From Trichoplusia ni (taxonomy: Eukaryota; Arthropoda; Insecta; Lepidoptera; Noctuidae), in assembly GCF_003590095.1 (NCBI RefSeq), contig NC_039500.1, positions 4,898,001-4,962,000 of the forward strand: a stretch of 64,000 nt of DNA, written 5' to 3'. Shown here one piece after another: positions 24,915 to 39,335 of the stretch (position 1 is its first letter; the number at the start of each line of letters is the position of its first letter). The notes below the pieces were generated by a model. The model was not told where the DNA came from. It did not search any database and saw only the letters and a program-made list of their open reading frames with translations. The position numbers were made by a program, and so were the translations under genes.

Positions 24915-27900
24915 TTGAAGAAACTAAGAACCAACACTGTTCTGACTCCAAGTCCCAAAGTCTATAACTTAAAAAAGTCATCAAAATTGCCTTAGCAGTT
25001 AATGAGTAAAGGAACCGATTGATACCTTGAACCTGGGAACTTCCCATGCTTCAATGTTGAATAAACGTTTTTACTTCAGTCTCTACGTCCAGCATCAATA
25101 TTTATAGAGTTAAGAAATACCATACATCCGCTATAGAATCATTCTTTAAACTCGCTTTCATAATACCGCCAGGATTAGCAGGTCTGGTGCAAACGACCAA
25201 ACATTAAAGTCACAAAAACAACTGATTGCGCTCAAAATGTGGGCAAAACTTACTGATATACGACTAGATAATACAGTCTCAGATGGCACATAGCTCAACG
25301 TAACGAGGTTTTACTGCCCTCCCCTGGCCCGTAAATTTAGGCCCACTATTTTTTTCCCGGTAGAATTTTGCAAATTTATTCCTTAGCGCAGGGAATTCGG
25401 AGCATTTATAACTCTTTGACGGCCCAGACCCGTTCCGTACAATAGTTATTTTATGCATATTGTTTGGACTCCATTTGTGTCTCAGTTAACAATAGGAGAC
25501 TATAAATTACAGTTTCTGTCAAAAAGGTTGCAAGTTTCTTAACACAAGCAAAGAAAATCATTTTTTGACATATTTTCTTGTGCATACAAGCCCTGTTACT
25601 ATTTTGCTTCTAATTGCATAATGCCTTACGTCATTATTTTGCACCCATAAAGGAACTCTGCTTTCTTTTTCAATTTTATAAAAGGAGAGCAAGCAAGACA
25701 GCACAATACACTACACCTAGTGCCGTCTCACTTTCACAACAGTCCTACAACAACAAATCATAGTACAAGCCGTAGAAAACATCACCATCTTATTTTTCTC
25801 CTCTAAACATTGAATGACGTCACAAAGTCATGACTGATAGCGGCATGTCTACAAATAATGACACATACAGCAGTTACGTCAGCAGACGTTGCCTCATTTC
25901 TCATGCAACTTACATACAACTCATACAAGCAACACCTCGTTAACACTGTTATTTACCGACCTGTTTGCCAGTTTACATACTTGTTCGTGTTACAAATAAG
26001 TGAGATTTACTTCAGGGACTACGATCCGTCTTTATTGTCTTTCTTGGATACCTTTTTTGTAATCTGTGTGTTTTTTTATTTTTCTGCTTTGCCTTCTGAG
26101 TCTTCGAGGTTTTGTTGGACCTAACATGATAAACTATTAAGAGATATTTTTAGGTGTCTATGTGTCATACTTACTTGAATGTAAAACATGCGGAAAATTA
26201 GATTATAAACTACAAAATATTTCACAGCAATTTTACCTCTAGCAATACATGATAGGAGTTATTAGAGAATACCATTTTTATTATGATTAATGGTACCTAG
26301 AGAAAACTCAACATCATTTCCTTTAATCAACCATTTTCAAGAAACTATTTCCATGTGTGAACAACAGCCGTAGGTCTAGAAGTCTAAGACAATGCAAGTC
26401 ATAAATCGGGCATTATCTCTGGAACTGTTGCCGGCGCAGTTTGATTCAATTCAGCCAGGATTTACTGCACGTCGCCCTTCCGACATCCGCAGAACACTGT
26501 CTTGTTGCTAATTCAATTCTCGGTCGTATGACATCACGGCTTACCTAGCCGACACATTCAAAACCTTTTTGGTTGTGACTCCACCTTTACAATTTCTGTA
26601 AGCATTTTTGGGTTTATATCTGAATTTGATTCTTGTTTCATAGTCTTTGGAGTTTCGCACCGCAAGTGTGAAAAACGAAACCCTGTGCTAAGGATCCACT
26701 GTCTGGCCGTCTATCACTGATATTTACGATCATATATTTGATGTGTGACCAATTATTTCGCAAATTTGTGTCTTCTTTAGCCTTCATAACCGGTTTGGGA
26801 TAGTTATATACCTTTTATTCTATTATCTAACTTAAATTAGATAAGTGTCAACTGCCTTAAATAACCCATTATAATTCTTCTTTTGACTTTCGTTCGTTTT
26901 GAAGCAATTATAATTACATCCCAGTCGAAATTTTGATAAATATGTATAGCCTTAATAATATGGTTTTATTTATATTCTTTATATTACGCAAAAGGTATTA
27001 TTTATCTTGTCCCTGGGAACATCGGGCGATCCCTTCCTACTTCCCACGCGGGTAGCTTGCGGCAACAATGGCTTTATATGAAGAATTTTGTCCACCACTC
27101 ATAATATGTATGTTATATGTTAGATATACATATAATATACATATATGTCTGTGTGGGTACTTGACATTCCTTCCAAGGCAGCGGTTTCTAATGATATGCA
27201 TTCATGTGCTCAAATGGAAGTGCCTGTGATAAGATGAAAAGTAGAGTTTTTTTTTTATATTTTACAGTTTATATCAAAAGCTACAATATAAAATAATAAC
27301 GTTTTTTTGCTGATTCTTAGCAGTCAGCATCATGTAAGCAGGTATAATGTTAAAAAAGTTTTGCTGAAAAGCAGTTATGAAGGATTACTATTGTGTTTAT
27401 TTTGAGGTCCACGTTAACAATAAAATTGCGACCTTCGAAGCAGATTATCTACTCCTCCAAATTTCTGTGGGTGTAAGTAGAAGTTTACAAGAAAATAATT
27501 TTAAAAGGTCACGAGATGTAAAGGATTTACTAAAACATAAAGTAAAAGATTAAGAAAAGAATGGAGTTTTAACGACGAATAAAACAACGTCTAGACAAAG
27601 TTCAAAGTTATGAGCAATGGTTAACTGCCGTCAGTCTGGTGCATTTCACATTTATCGTTATCTTTGACTCAATAGATACCAAGTACAAGACTCAAAAATA
27701 AAATTTGGATCTAGGTATAATTTCAATATGAAAATCTCTTTCATAACTTTTGAAGACTAAAATATTAACGTTCAAATTCAAAATTAACGAATTAGTATTT
27801 TTTAAGTAATCTTACTATAAGCTTTACTTTTTAAAGATTAGTCTACGGCTTAATTTATTATTAGAAAACCAAAGAGGTTAAACAACCGACCTCTAGACCG

Positions 27901-30900
27901 GTCGGTCGGCAGATTTCAAATCTCGAATATTGCGAGAATCCTGGCCGAAAAAAAGCATGATATTACCAAATGCGTGAATCATCTGAACAATGTTTGCGAC
28001 AGTTATGGCGGCGTTCTCCTGAGTTATTGTGTTTCAGACTCAAATTTACTGTGATTTAACGTCTACCGGTCGTTATTTTTCTTGCCATTTTCCTTGTGGA
28101 TAGCAGGGGTCTAATGTAGGAGCGCTACGTTACGCTACGTTGCTAGGGGACCTAGTAGGCGAGCTTATTTTGTCGTTATTGGAAACGCCATTGTAGTAAG
28201 GCAGTTCAGATTAAGTTTATTAGGTACATAAGAGAGTCTAATGGGTTTAATGTTTGATAGCTCGCCTAAAAATAATTTGGAGGTTTTAGATAACTAACAA
28301 AATATTTTGATGAAGATAGCTTTTGAATTCTAATTTTCCATTCAACATCAATAAAAATATTAAAATATATTAAACACTTAGTCGAATCTCATCGATTTCC
28401 AGCCGACTACTCGAACAAAACGTTACATTAAAATAAAATCATCCTCTAACATTCGATGTTAGACATTCAGCCGGTGAAATGAAGCAGCAAATCCACAAAA
28501 ATTAGACAAGCGAACAATTTAGCTTGAATTTCCGTTCGTACGGACCATTTAACCCAATAAATTTAGACCATTACCCATGTCCGAACGAACCGCAATAAAG
28601 TGCTTTAAAGCGGCCGTGTCGCTTTGAAAACTCGTTACGCGTTTTTTAAACGAAGACAGAAATAAAATTAATTTTGTATAATTGGGGAAATTATAAAACG
28701 TTTGGACGACATTCCGGTCGCTCGGAACCGTCCCTTGCGTTTTCATGTGTAGCCTTTGTGAATGTGTTAGGTGTTAAATGTTTTCTCAATTGATTATGGA
28801 GGTGTAATTTTAGATTGGCAATTAGAGCCCCTTTTTTACTATGTCTACGTTTAATGTGTATTCAGTGCACAAATTTTACATGACAGTAGAAATGCCTGCC
28901 AGCACAATTAGATTATTTAACTAAATAGTTTGGTTTCTGGTTTTCCATTTTTCTCTTTGCTTTTTTCACATGTTTTCGAACTTTTATTTGTAAAAGCAAG
29001 TAATGTCAAATCATATGAATAACTAATTGAAACCTCTCACTTAGTTCGCAGTGCTATAGCTTCCGTTTACATCCTGAAGCGCAGTAATTAAGAGCTTACC
29101 TGTTTGGAAAAAGACATTCCCATTACCATGCTCCCGCTTAAATCCCTTGCAGTGGGTAAAAAACAGCTTACAGGTCCCAGGTCTTGTTTAGACTACTTAG
29201 TCTGGCAATTAGCGTAAATCAATTATCGGACTGTCCACAAATGGAAGCTAAAATCACAACGTTAAAGCAATGAACGTCGGATTAAACTCAGTACATCAGT
29301 AAACTTCTGGTAGAGGTGCTTATTCTAATGCCGTGTCGATTGAGTGCTTAGCTGTACCAACTTACTTACTTTGTACTTTAATTTTGGATTGGAATGTAAG
29401 TAGTTTTTTTTAGATTTTTCTCACAACGCATTGTCAAAGTTTAGATAGTGCTTGCTCTATTGACTTAAATCTATAAAATGTAAAGTCTTAAAATTAACTT
29501 TAACGAAAAAATAAGCTTTCTCCTCAATCTGTCCTATTCTTTGCTTTATATTATTATGTAAAATGTATGCACTATTATCAAAGGTCCATCTCAGGTTCCT
29601 GTAGTAAGAATAAAAACCGATATCAACAAAGCTTGAAACGGCCAAGCAAAAAAGGATCTATTTTAATTTTGTAATATCTAAACATTATTTTCTCCCCATC
29701 TCTCAACTGCTATACCATACTCAAGGGCTCTACATACATATAATTACTCAATGAAACATATCTATAAACAATAGCCGGGTAATACCCTGTCGACACCATA
29801 AGTACCACCTGAATTATGAATAACTCTGTATCCATTATGAGCGCTTTCGCTGTGTGCTCTACTAGTGGCAGTCTCGTCGAATCGGCTTTGCCTACCAAAG
29901 TACCGATTAATTGGGAGCTTACAATATTGATTTTGTATTAGCTGATAGAACTTACCGATATTAGACAACTGCAGATGTTGATTTATTATTTATGATCGAG
30001 TGTTTGTGTTGCGTCGTTTGTTTACTGGTGAATAATGTAATCTCGTGAAATGCTTTCGAGTGCTGTTAATGTTTGGGGCTTCTTCGATTTTTTCTTTGAT
30101 TTATATAAACGGTTTTATCGTTTATATGTTGCTACCTGGTGTGGAAATATTTTTTTCGATAATTTTGTACAGTTAATTGTAGAGCTTGTTAAAATATAAA
30201 GTAATATGTATATCAAAAATAAAACAATAGTATTTTTTCTGCATCGTGTTTTGACTGTAATAGTAGTATTTATCCAGGAAATCGGTAACCACCACAAAAA
30301 AACGTTTTGAGGAAACGTTTTGGAACTGCGTACGCCATAGGATAGTTTAAAAACTTTTATACCAGGTTGTACATTAACCGTACATAAAACGAAGGCAACC
30401 TCCTTGCTTTTTCTAACATCAAACGGGGTGAATAAGACTGCTCTGGCAAAAAGAGAAGAATACTGTAAAAGGATTACCTACGTATTTTGGTGTTATCAGC
30501 ACATGCTTCCTTATAATTTATTAAACTCTCCACATTAATAATAACCTATCCATCTGAACTCATTCCACCAGTCCTAATAACTCCATTTAACAAACACAAT
30601 AACTCACCTCTTTACAACAACAGCCTGATAAAACCAAACAGACCTATCAAATAACAGTTCATAAACGTCAATTTAAGTAAACAGCTAACAAAGTATAACC
30701 TTCTACTTAACAAAGTGATGTAAAATGATCTTTAAGTATCCGTCAAACTTGTTTCCAACCTGTTGGTATGCGGTCGATACACGACACGAGAGTTTGACGA
30801 GTGTTTGACGAGAACCGAGGGTAGTCGCGTTTCCAGTTTCAATAGTATTTATATCAAGAGCCCTTTAAACTTTGATACTTTGAATTTGTCGTGCGTGAAC

Positions 30901-32354
30901 ATGATCTACTCACGTACGTCACATTAGGTCTCGTCTGGTACGTGGGTTAAACGATTTAATATGTTGCTGTTGTCAAGGCGTGAAAAGGAGGTTCAATTAA
31001 AAAAAGTGGGTGGTTTTTCTTTGTATATATATATATACGTCCGATTTACATGATTTAATTTTTGTTCGATGCAAAATAGCTAACAGTTTCTCCCATATTA
31101 ATTTAAACTAGAAGGCTTACCATGACTAAACAAAAAAACATAATCTACTATTACTTTGAAAAAAATAAGTTCATTAACTCTGAAACAAAAGCATCAAAAC
31201 AACAAGTTTCCACACTGATTGACACATCGACGTTTCAAACAATACAGTGTAATATAACGAAATACCTTTTAATAATAAACTATTTTACACAAACAATGGA
31301 TACAATACCTTGACAGGTAATAATTCAGCCCAAACCAGACAAACTTCAGCCTAGGTATTTAATAGCGTTTCGAAGTTGCGTCAATTAGTATAGAATATAA
31401 TTTAGTGTGAGATGAAAAACGATCCTTGTAGTAACAATGAGAAGGGTCTTACGTAAAATATAGAGGAATAAATAAAGACATAAATAACCCTTTTTATAAG
31501 CACTCTGTTTTGAGACTTGCGATCGAAATCGGAGTTATTGAAGCTTTACAAATAAGATCCAAGTTCCATCGTAATACAAACACTGGACTCACATCGATTT
31601 TATTTTTTATATGTATGCTTCGGTAACGTTAATTCGATTTAGTATATGGTCTGTGACTAAATCCTAATCGAGTTTTGAAACTTTGTTATAACTCTTGGAA
31701 AGTATTTACTATTTTTTGTTTTGAATTCTAAAAAATAAAATAAGTATATTACTAACACAAATAGTGATGCAAAAATACGGTACGAGCGTTTAGTTGCGCA
31801 AACTTTTGTTTTGACAGAAACCTGACGGAAGGTGTTATTTAAAACTTAATCATGTACAAAGAACAAAAATTTTCATTTCTATTAAATAAAAAATTAAACT
31901 TTCAAAAAAATATTCCCTGAAAACTGAGCCCAAAAATCAACATTGAATTCTCCCAGACTTCTAAAAGAAAATTCCACACTTCACCTTTAAATACGTACTG
32001 GGCCTATATATTTGTGGTTCCGTATACAGATAATAGGCAGGTAATTAACTTGTGTAGGGAATAGATTATCCTCGGAGCCGTGTAAGGTGAAACTTGCAAT
32101 TATCGGCCGCGTATAAATCCCGCTTACAGAACACAACGTAATTAACTGAATACCGCTCGGTCTTCGTATTTAATTATTGTATGATAACTATCAATATGTA
32201 ATATAACACGTTTTATTTATAAAGTAAGAAATAGAGACAAAAAAGGAAAGGAAATCGTGAGAAAACTGCGTACTTACAAATCGAAGACTGGAAAACAGAC
32301 ATACAGTTGTTAAAAAGAGACATGTTTTCACAACTTGAATATGATTTTCTTTAA
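24915..32354. other. Non-coding region, mostly featureless
   Basis: Long AT-rich stretch. The frames at 25858, 28549, 29457, 29710, 29762, 30115 and 31122 are short and unrecognised. A perfect CRE lies at 25815-25822. AT-rich near-palindromes occur near 27105-27150 and a CTACG-rich word cluster near 28118-28145. Nothing else could be supported. Confidence 0.55.
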
Positions 32355-32398
32355 CAGCGATATTCCAAGCGGGTGAATCCGCGGGTGGACGCTAGTAT
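32355..32398 (+). mobile_element. Helitron-like 3' end fragment
   Basis: TATTCCAAGCGGGTGAATCC then GCGGGTGGACGCTAGTA is the G+C-rich end seen on small non-autonomous lepidopteran elements (compare CCGCGGGCAACAGATAGTA at 14831). The rest of the element is not recognisable. Confidence 0.4.
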
Positions 32399-35304
32399 CT
32401 AATATTTATTTATACTTATAATGCAATTTGTAGAAATCTCTATCTAATAATTTTGAAAATTATACCAAAATCCTTAATAAAAATCTATTCATTTAAGTCA
32501 GGATACAAATAAGCACTTTCTTAACTATCCATTTCAAACGAACTACTATTTAACATTTTAATAAACAGGACCTACTATAAAAAGCCGATAACAAAAAAGG
32601 TTTGCTTCAAATAAAAATCCATTGTAATTTAGATTGTATAATTCTGAACGCTCCGACACGAACAATAACTGCCAACAATCGTCGCAACGAAACAACGCTT
32701 TAAACGAGCCTTTATGCCTTCTACTTTTTTTTTAATTCAACTCGTTACACAGCAATTGACGCGTCAAACACATGACGTTGGTACCCCTGGGATAAATCGT
32801 CAGGGAAGCCAACCTAACAATTTTACATGCGAATTTTACTGGCCATAAAAATATCTGGCTATATTTTATAGTCGAGCGGAATTTCAACGGTTTTTTTTTC
32901 ACTTCTCTCTAGTTTATCCTTCGCAGTCGTAAATGTCAAGGTTTTATACTGTTGTGAAGTGGGGGTTTGGTTGTGTTGATATTCTTACTTGTGTTTGATA
33001 TTGGACGGCCCGTTCGGCTCACTAAAATCGTTCAAAATGAAACAAAAGTAATTCTTTAACAATGCTGAAAAGTTGTATTATAATTCAATAAGATACATAT
33101 TTGAAACAATTTGCATTTTTAGTAGTTAATAATTTTCACCTTATCTCATTATTATAATTCTTTAAGACATTACATTAAAAAGCCACGACATTTTGAAAAA
33201 TAACGTTTAGTTTTACGACATTTTTATACAGACTGTTTATACGGAATGAGTTTTATATGCATTTATACTGCTGCATAAGGAGATCTTACTTTTAAAGGTT
33301 CCTGAAAACAGTCCCATTGGAGTTGTGTTTCCTTTATCTTTACTTGCTTCGTCATTTGGGTCGACTGCTCATGACATGGCAATATTTTTAGGGCCGAATC
33401 TTGCTTGACGCCAACCCAACTTTGGAACAATGTAAACTACCGCTTATTTAGATTTTAACCCTACTCAAGCCACGGTGATTCTTGACCGTCTTTGATTTAT
33501 TGAAAACTCATAATAAATCTTGTAGTTTATTATAAAAACAAACAATATGGTTGTAATTACATTACTTGCAGAAATTATTTCACATCTCATCTGGCGGCTT
33601 CCCCATTTTCTTTCATCCATATGATACTTATGTAATAAAGAAAATGAACGCCATCTTCGTACATATTGTCGGCACAAAACACAAGATATTAATTAACCTC
33701 TAGTCTAATAAGAAGGAGCTCCCCAAACGTCCTGTCATTACGCAGAAAAACAGGTCAGGTAGGGTGAGCGCACGCATTGTCGGCCAAGCATTTACTCACA
33801 ATACACGCGGTTAATCACTCACGCGATTTCTCGTAATATCGTGCCTTAACACGTAACGGGAACAAATGAGCCGAGTCGTCGGCAATCATCACACGAATGC
33901 GTAAATCTCAAGCGAGATTAGTGTTCGCTCTTGACCTAAATCGAGGTATGAGGGATATTATATTTTTTTCTTTGAAGTACGGTCGTAGCGCTTAGTAGCC
34001 TTCATTATAACCGAAATATTTTGATCCCTAAAAGCTTTTGAATTTTGTCAGCTCATGAATTCACGGATTGGATTTCAAATTTGATTAACGGTTTTATTAT
34101 TCATTAGACCCATTATAGTGTTTCGGTGTAATAATATTTGAACGGGAATAACTCTACAATTATTAAGTTTAATTATTATAGATACAAGTGAATTGACTTG
34201 GATTATCAATTAGAAGCTCTAGCGATATGAATTGAGCAGGAGACGTAGGTATGAGAGTGCAGATTACAGAAACTATTTGGGATTAATCACTGGGATTATA
34301 CGTAAGTTATGGAACTAGTGTGCGATAGATAATGCTTAGAGCTTTGAAATGGCTTACGCAGAGTTACGTGTATAAGGTCGCTTATATTAACAATTTCTGT
34401 AGTCTACATAATAATTTCACGAACACAAAGCCACAAAATGCCTATTTTGATAACGATTCCAGTATGGTCAATCATGTTTTAGTACTGTGGTGAGCACAAA
34501 AATTGTTTATCATAATTTCAATTTATATTCCAGTTTCCAACTTGATATCACAGCAGCCATTACTTCAAAACAATTAGCTTTCTAAAACATTTTTATATCC
34601 GAGAAAGTGTGTCATAAAAAGTAAAAGCCTTCTAAATAACATCAAACGAAACGTACACGTATATAATAATACGGTGTCGGTCAAATTGCTCATCCGGACT
34701 ATTATGTGTTTATTTACCGGCCAACAGGGTATAATTGTGCCGTAATCAGCCGGCCGGCTTGCCCACGGGACCGGCTTGTAGTGGTAAATAGCACTCTCAT
34801 GGACGACAACTATGACTTTTACCCTGATTCTACGCTTAGAATAAATTTATTTATTGCTTCATTTAAATAGTTTTGTTTAGGGAGTCGGGGGGATAGGTTG
34901 TTTGCAATGTAATAGCTATGCTACTTACGTTCTATAGACCACGTATTTTGTTTTATGAGCTACTTAGGTTATAACTTGTAGCTCTGTGATAAAATTAAGT
35001 TAAAGGTAAAAAAGTTTATGGCACTTAGGAAGATCTTTTAAATCGCCAGCGAAGCTTCAAATTAACTTAGTTGAACATTCACGATAAAACAAGTGAGAGT
35101 GATTCAGGCAAGCAAGCAAGCAAGCTCAGGTAGGGCTTTTTTAAGTTCGCTGGATAAGTATTAAAGGTTTTAGCTTCAGAATTTTCTGTCAGCAATCAAA
35201 ACGAAAGAAGAAACTAACATAAGTACTCGTACAAGTCAAAATATAAATGGTTCTGTTGTTACACTTTCTGCTAGATCTATATACGTAAAACAGCAATATT
35301 CTTA
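32399..35304. other. Non-coding region
   Basis: No exon was seen. A CpG-rich stretch at about 33720-33930 and a CCGG-rich word cluster at about 34735-34785 are unexplained. The 70-codon frame at 33465-33677 (minus) has no recognisable product. Confidence 0.55.
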
Positions 35305-35310
35305 ATTGAC

Positions 35311-35575
35311 TAGCCTGTTGTTATAGTGGTTAGTAGCCCTGACGCTGACTGCTATACGTGGGTTCGATTCCCGAAATTGTTTTGTGATGAGCAGGATAAT
35401 TTATTCTGTATCTGGGTGTATTTTATCTATTATATCTATGTAGATATTTAAAAATATATATGTTTATCAGTTGTCTAGTGCTCATAATACAAGCCATTCT
35501 TAGTTTGAGACTAGATAGCGTTGTTTGTAGTAATGGAATATTATGACTATTTATTCTACGGTTAGTAAAAGTTAA
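35311..35575 (+). mobile_element. tRNA-derived SINE
   Basis: The head contains an A-box-like TAGTGGTTAGTAG (about 35324) and a perfect B box GGTTCGATTCC (35361-35371). The body then reads TCTGTATCTGGGTGTATTTT, ATCTATGTAGATATTTA and TATCAGTTGTCTAGTGCTCA, then ACAAGCC and TTAGTTTGAGACTAG. This order is that of a common lepidopteran tRNA-SINE. It is not a functional tRNA, because there is no acceptor stem or anticodon arm. Transcription would be by RNA polymerase III, by family knowledge. Confidence 0.8.
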
Positions 35576-37738
35576 TAGTTCATAATAGGTGTCCTTGCCT
35601 ACCGAGGGGCCTTAAATTAGCCACACGATAATGACGCCTATCTCAGCAGTATTTATACGACGGTAAGCTAATGTTGTGTTAATTGCCTGAAACGTCTTAA
35701 GCTTTAGACCGTACCTTAAAACGTTAAAGATGTTCGTGAAAACGTAAGTTAATTAATAAATTCAGTGAGTTTCCACTTAGCCTTCAATGTCGCTCTAGAA
35801 TTTCAGGCCGAAACATTTATAGGTCAAGGTAAGCCTTGTAAGTTTTCTTAAAAATAAGACAGTTTACAAGAGTTAATTAACTTTCATGCTTTTTTTACAT
35901 CTTGTTGATTTTCTTTCGTCGCATAGATGCTATTCATAAAACCACGGTTAGTTCTTTAAAACCATGTTGAAGTAAAGAACTTGTATGAAAGGAGTGGTAA
36001 GTAATATTAAAGAAGAAAATTCAAAGAAAATACTTCATGCATCACCCAATCGAAGGCCACAGCAAAGTCCAACACAGCTTTCAGGTCCAACGAGAAAGTT
36101 TCAATGTTTCTCCAGCGACGTAGACCGCATAACTAATACATACCGTTTCCGCAAGTTATACGCAGGTAACCTTGACCCAAAAACATTAGAAAACTCCTCA
36201 TAACCTTAAGAAGTACTGCATTCATAAGGCTGTGCGTGATTACCCCTAACGAGTCACAATCGCGATGTAATCAAGGTGCTACCTGCGCGCCCTGAGGGAC
36301 CCCACTGTCTCGTAATTATGTTAGGCCCGTTCATCTTGAATTTATGGCGTGTTGTATCAATTTTCACAACATTTCTGCGGTTCTATACATACTGTTTGAG
36401 AGTGCGTTAAGTTGTAATTAATTTGGCCTTGTTTTAGTTGCGGTTCTTATATGAGTACGGGCGTGTGGTTAAACGTGGAGTTTGATCAATATAGTCTGTT
36501 AGATGTTGCTTTATTTTTAGCCTGAAACAATTTAATTTATGTTTTAAATTAGCTTACGAAGTATGTTGTCGAAATTAGGTAGGTAAACATAATAAAACTG
36601 TTGGTAATCACAGTTGATGTTGAAGTTCTTTGGGTTTGTTATAGTATTCAATTAACTTTAATATAAAATGCTACGAATACGTTTCTCTTCTTTGAATCAT
36701 ATTTCTAAATCATGACGATATATTTACCGACACCGTTAATTTATATGAATTATCAGACCATGCATAGCTTGCTTTAAAATCAAATAGTGTCTTGTAAGTA
36801 AATAAAGTCTTATACCTGGACTTAAGCAAATGTCCGTTAAACTGAGTTAGAGCGTTATATCACTGTAGTTTGATAGCATAACTATTCAAATACATCGTAC
36901 AATTAGTACAAATTACAAGTTTCTGTGCGGTGAGCGAATCAGAAACATGGCCGGATCTGCATGAAGCAAGCCAACCGGGGAGTCTTGCTAGTCAAATTGA
37001 TACTGGAATTGAAATCCACGGAGCGTCCTCTAGCTGCAATTAAACTTTACCCAAGCTATTTGAACTATCAAAGTTATTTGCATCGGTTTCAATCGCAAAA
37101 CTGGAAATTACGATGTACTGGTTACAATGGATAATAAAATGTTTAACATTTCAGCTGAAACGTTGCCGATGACGCGTGATTGACTCGCTTTGATGTAAAT
37201 AATTTGGCTTAGCGGTAATGGAATGGAATGGTTGACTCTACGTCAATATGTATTCATTTTTGTGAATGCGAAATGTTTGGTTAGTGAAATTTGGTTAAGC
37301 AAATGTATGCTGTATTTAACAATTCTAAATATTTATCATTAATAGTTACAAGTACCTATTTATTATTCATATACATAAAAAATATTATTTTATCTTATTG
37401 TATCTGTATGAGATCCATAATATGTAAAATAAGATAGAATGCATTAAAAAAATATTCAAATTTCATGCTCACATTAATTCAAGTAAAACAAAAGCCCCGT
37501 TAAATATCTCACAATATGGAACAAAAACTCAATTTATTAACAGCGGTGGTATTACGTTGCGTTATTCCATTAACGGGTGCCCTCCAATTTAATCGTGTTA
37601 TAATCTGGGTTGTCGCTGTTCGCCGGCAATGAACAATGCGCCCCGATAATTACTCGCAAGCTACTATTTATTCTCTTACCATGTAATGGTGGGGACACAC
37701 TGGAGCATTTTCTCGTAATGTAGAGTTCGTGCAAATGA
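35576..37738. other. Non-coding region
   Basis: No exon could be supported. The 72-codon frame at 35985-36203 has no clear splice context or recognisable product. A G+C-richer stretch at about 36220-36345 is unexplained. Confidence 0.55.
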
Positions 37739-37820
37739 ACGTGGCTTAAAGAAATATTGCGGGTGTGAAAGAGAGATGTCGCTCTACGCCGTGTATTACG
37801 CTGTCTTTGTCGTTTCCACG
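37739..37820 (+). repeat. GATGGCGCT palindromic family, copy D
   Basis: The left arm is GGCTTAAAGAAATATTGCGG then GTGTGAAAGAGAGATG. The core is GAGAGATGTCGCTCTACGCC, and the right half GTATTACGCTGTCTTTGTCG ends TTTCCAC. GATGTCGCT in place of GATGGCGCT is a one-base change. It is non-coding. Confidence 0.6.
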
Positions 37821-39335
37821 ATTATTTTGATATAATTAGTTATATAATAATAGACTAAAGACGTCCTGGTAGACGATTTGATCAGCGAAACGTTCGTAGC
37901 GAGTAGATTTACGAGTAACATTTTGTTGTAAGTTTTCTTGAAATATTGTTAAAATATCGATCCGCTATTCAACGAAATGTTACACCAATCGTTAGATTTC
38001 AAAATTCGCTTGAAACAAAAAGCAAATGACAGCGAAAGGGTTATACTCTAGGTCATTTCACCGAAGAGCTCGTTGTCCTGTTACAAGTAAATGAATAACC
38101 ATTATTGTAGCCCTTACTCGTCACAATAGACTGAGATTAGTAGTAGAAGTTGGAACAAAACGTTGATGTTTGTATTGTAGTAAGTTGGTAATTGAAGTAA
38201 TTTATGTTTGAACTTGTACGGGGCTAGTTCATGAAGAACAAACAAGACGTATTTGGGGTAAGGACGGACAAAGACGTGAGGCTAGCTGGCCGAGTGTGGA
38301 ATATGAACACCCTTTATCTTTTGAACAGTGGTCTATTCAAATGATTATACATATTCCTTTGCTCACCAGTGGGATATGCCAATCTCGTAATAATAAATAA
38401 TGAACAATATAGGTGCCTTTATTAGTTATTCATGGAATATATATGTAAAAAGAATAGATTGAATGACGCGAGTTGACAAAATAAATTGTTCAAATAATTT
38501 CAATCTTATTTCTCTTTTATTAAAGGATGATGATGCCGATAATCTTCTCATTTTGTGTACAAAATTTTATTTTTGTAGAATATTTGTGTTACACAACTGG
38601 CATACACCACTCCTCGTGTTTGCTCTATATATGTATATGCTCTATTCTGTACTCTATTTATACCATATACAACACAATTCACCTAAACAACCTTCTGTAA
38701 CACACCTACAATATGAACCAACTATTACAATTCATGAAGGACACATCCCGTAGGCCTTTACGAATCATAATTACGTGTTTCGGATTATGATGGATACGCT
38801 TTTGATGTATTCGAACGACGTGCGAAATTACACAGACTTGTTCTTGTGATACATCATAATATACGGCGAATGGTTTTACTGAAAGGTACGGATGCCTGTC
38901 AAATGCATCTCAACGGTACGGTAATTTGATTGTGTTAACAAGGGTAATGTTTGAACAGGTATCTGCAGGGTATAACGCCTTTCTGTTATACAATCGTTCA
39001 AAGGTTGTCGAAAACGGAAAACAACTAAAAGTTTTCTGAATTGGTCTGTCTGTATCTTTAAAGTTTTGGTCATATATTTTACCAAATTTCAATAGTCATA
39101 TCGTGTACCATCAGTTTCCTAAACATTTTATTACCTAAACCCTTTATTATGAATATTATCGTCCTATATGGAGCTTGATGCAAACATTCGTTCTTGATCT
39201 TAGCCACACATCTCTAGATCCACAAGCCTATCAACAAAGTCAGTTCTTCCTACAATGACATCCATTATTTGGCTGACTGAGTACAATCTACCTGGATCTA
39301 AAAGGTCATCTACTAACCCAGTCTTCTCTCCCCAG
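37821..39335. other. Non-coding DNA up to the first exon
   Basis: AT-rich DNA with no supportable exon; the frames at 38463, 38876 and 38910 are not convincing. The right end is the 3' end of an intron: TACTAAC (39311-39317), a C/T-rich tract and CAG at 39333-39335. Confidence 0.6.

Noticed and set aside
35324..35371. Functional tRNA gene
   Set aside because: A and B boxes are present, but there is no acceptor stem or proper anticodon arm, and a SINE body follows.
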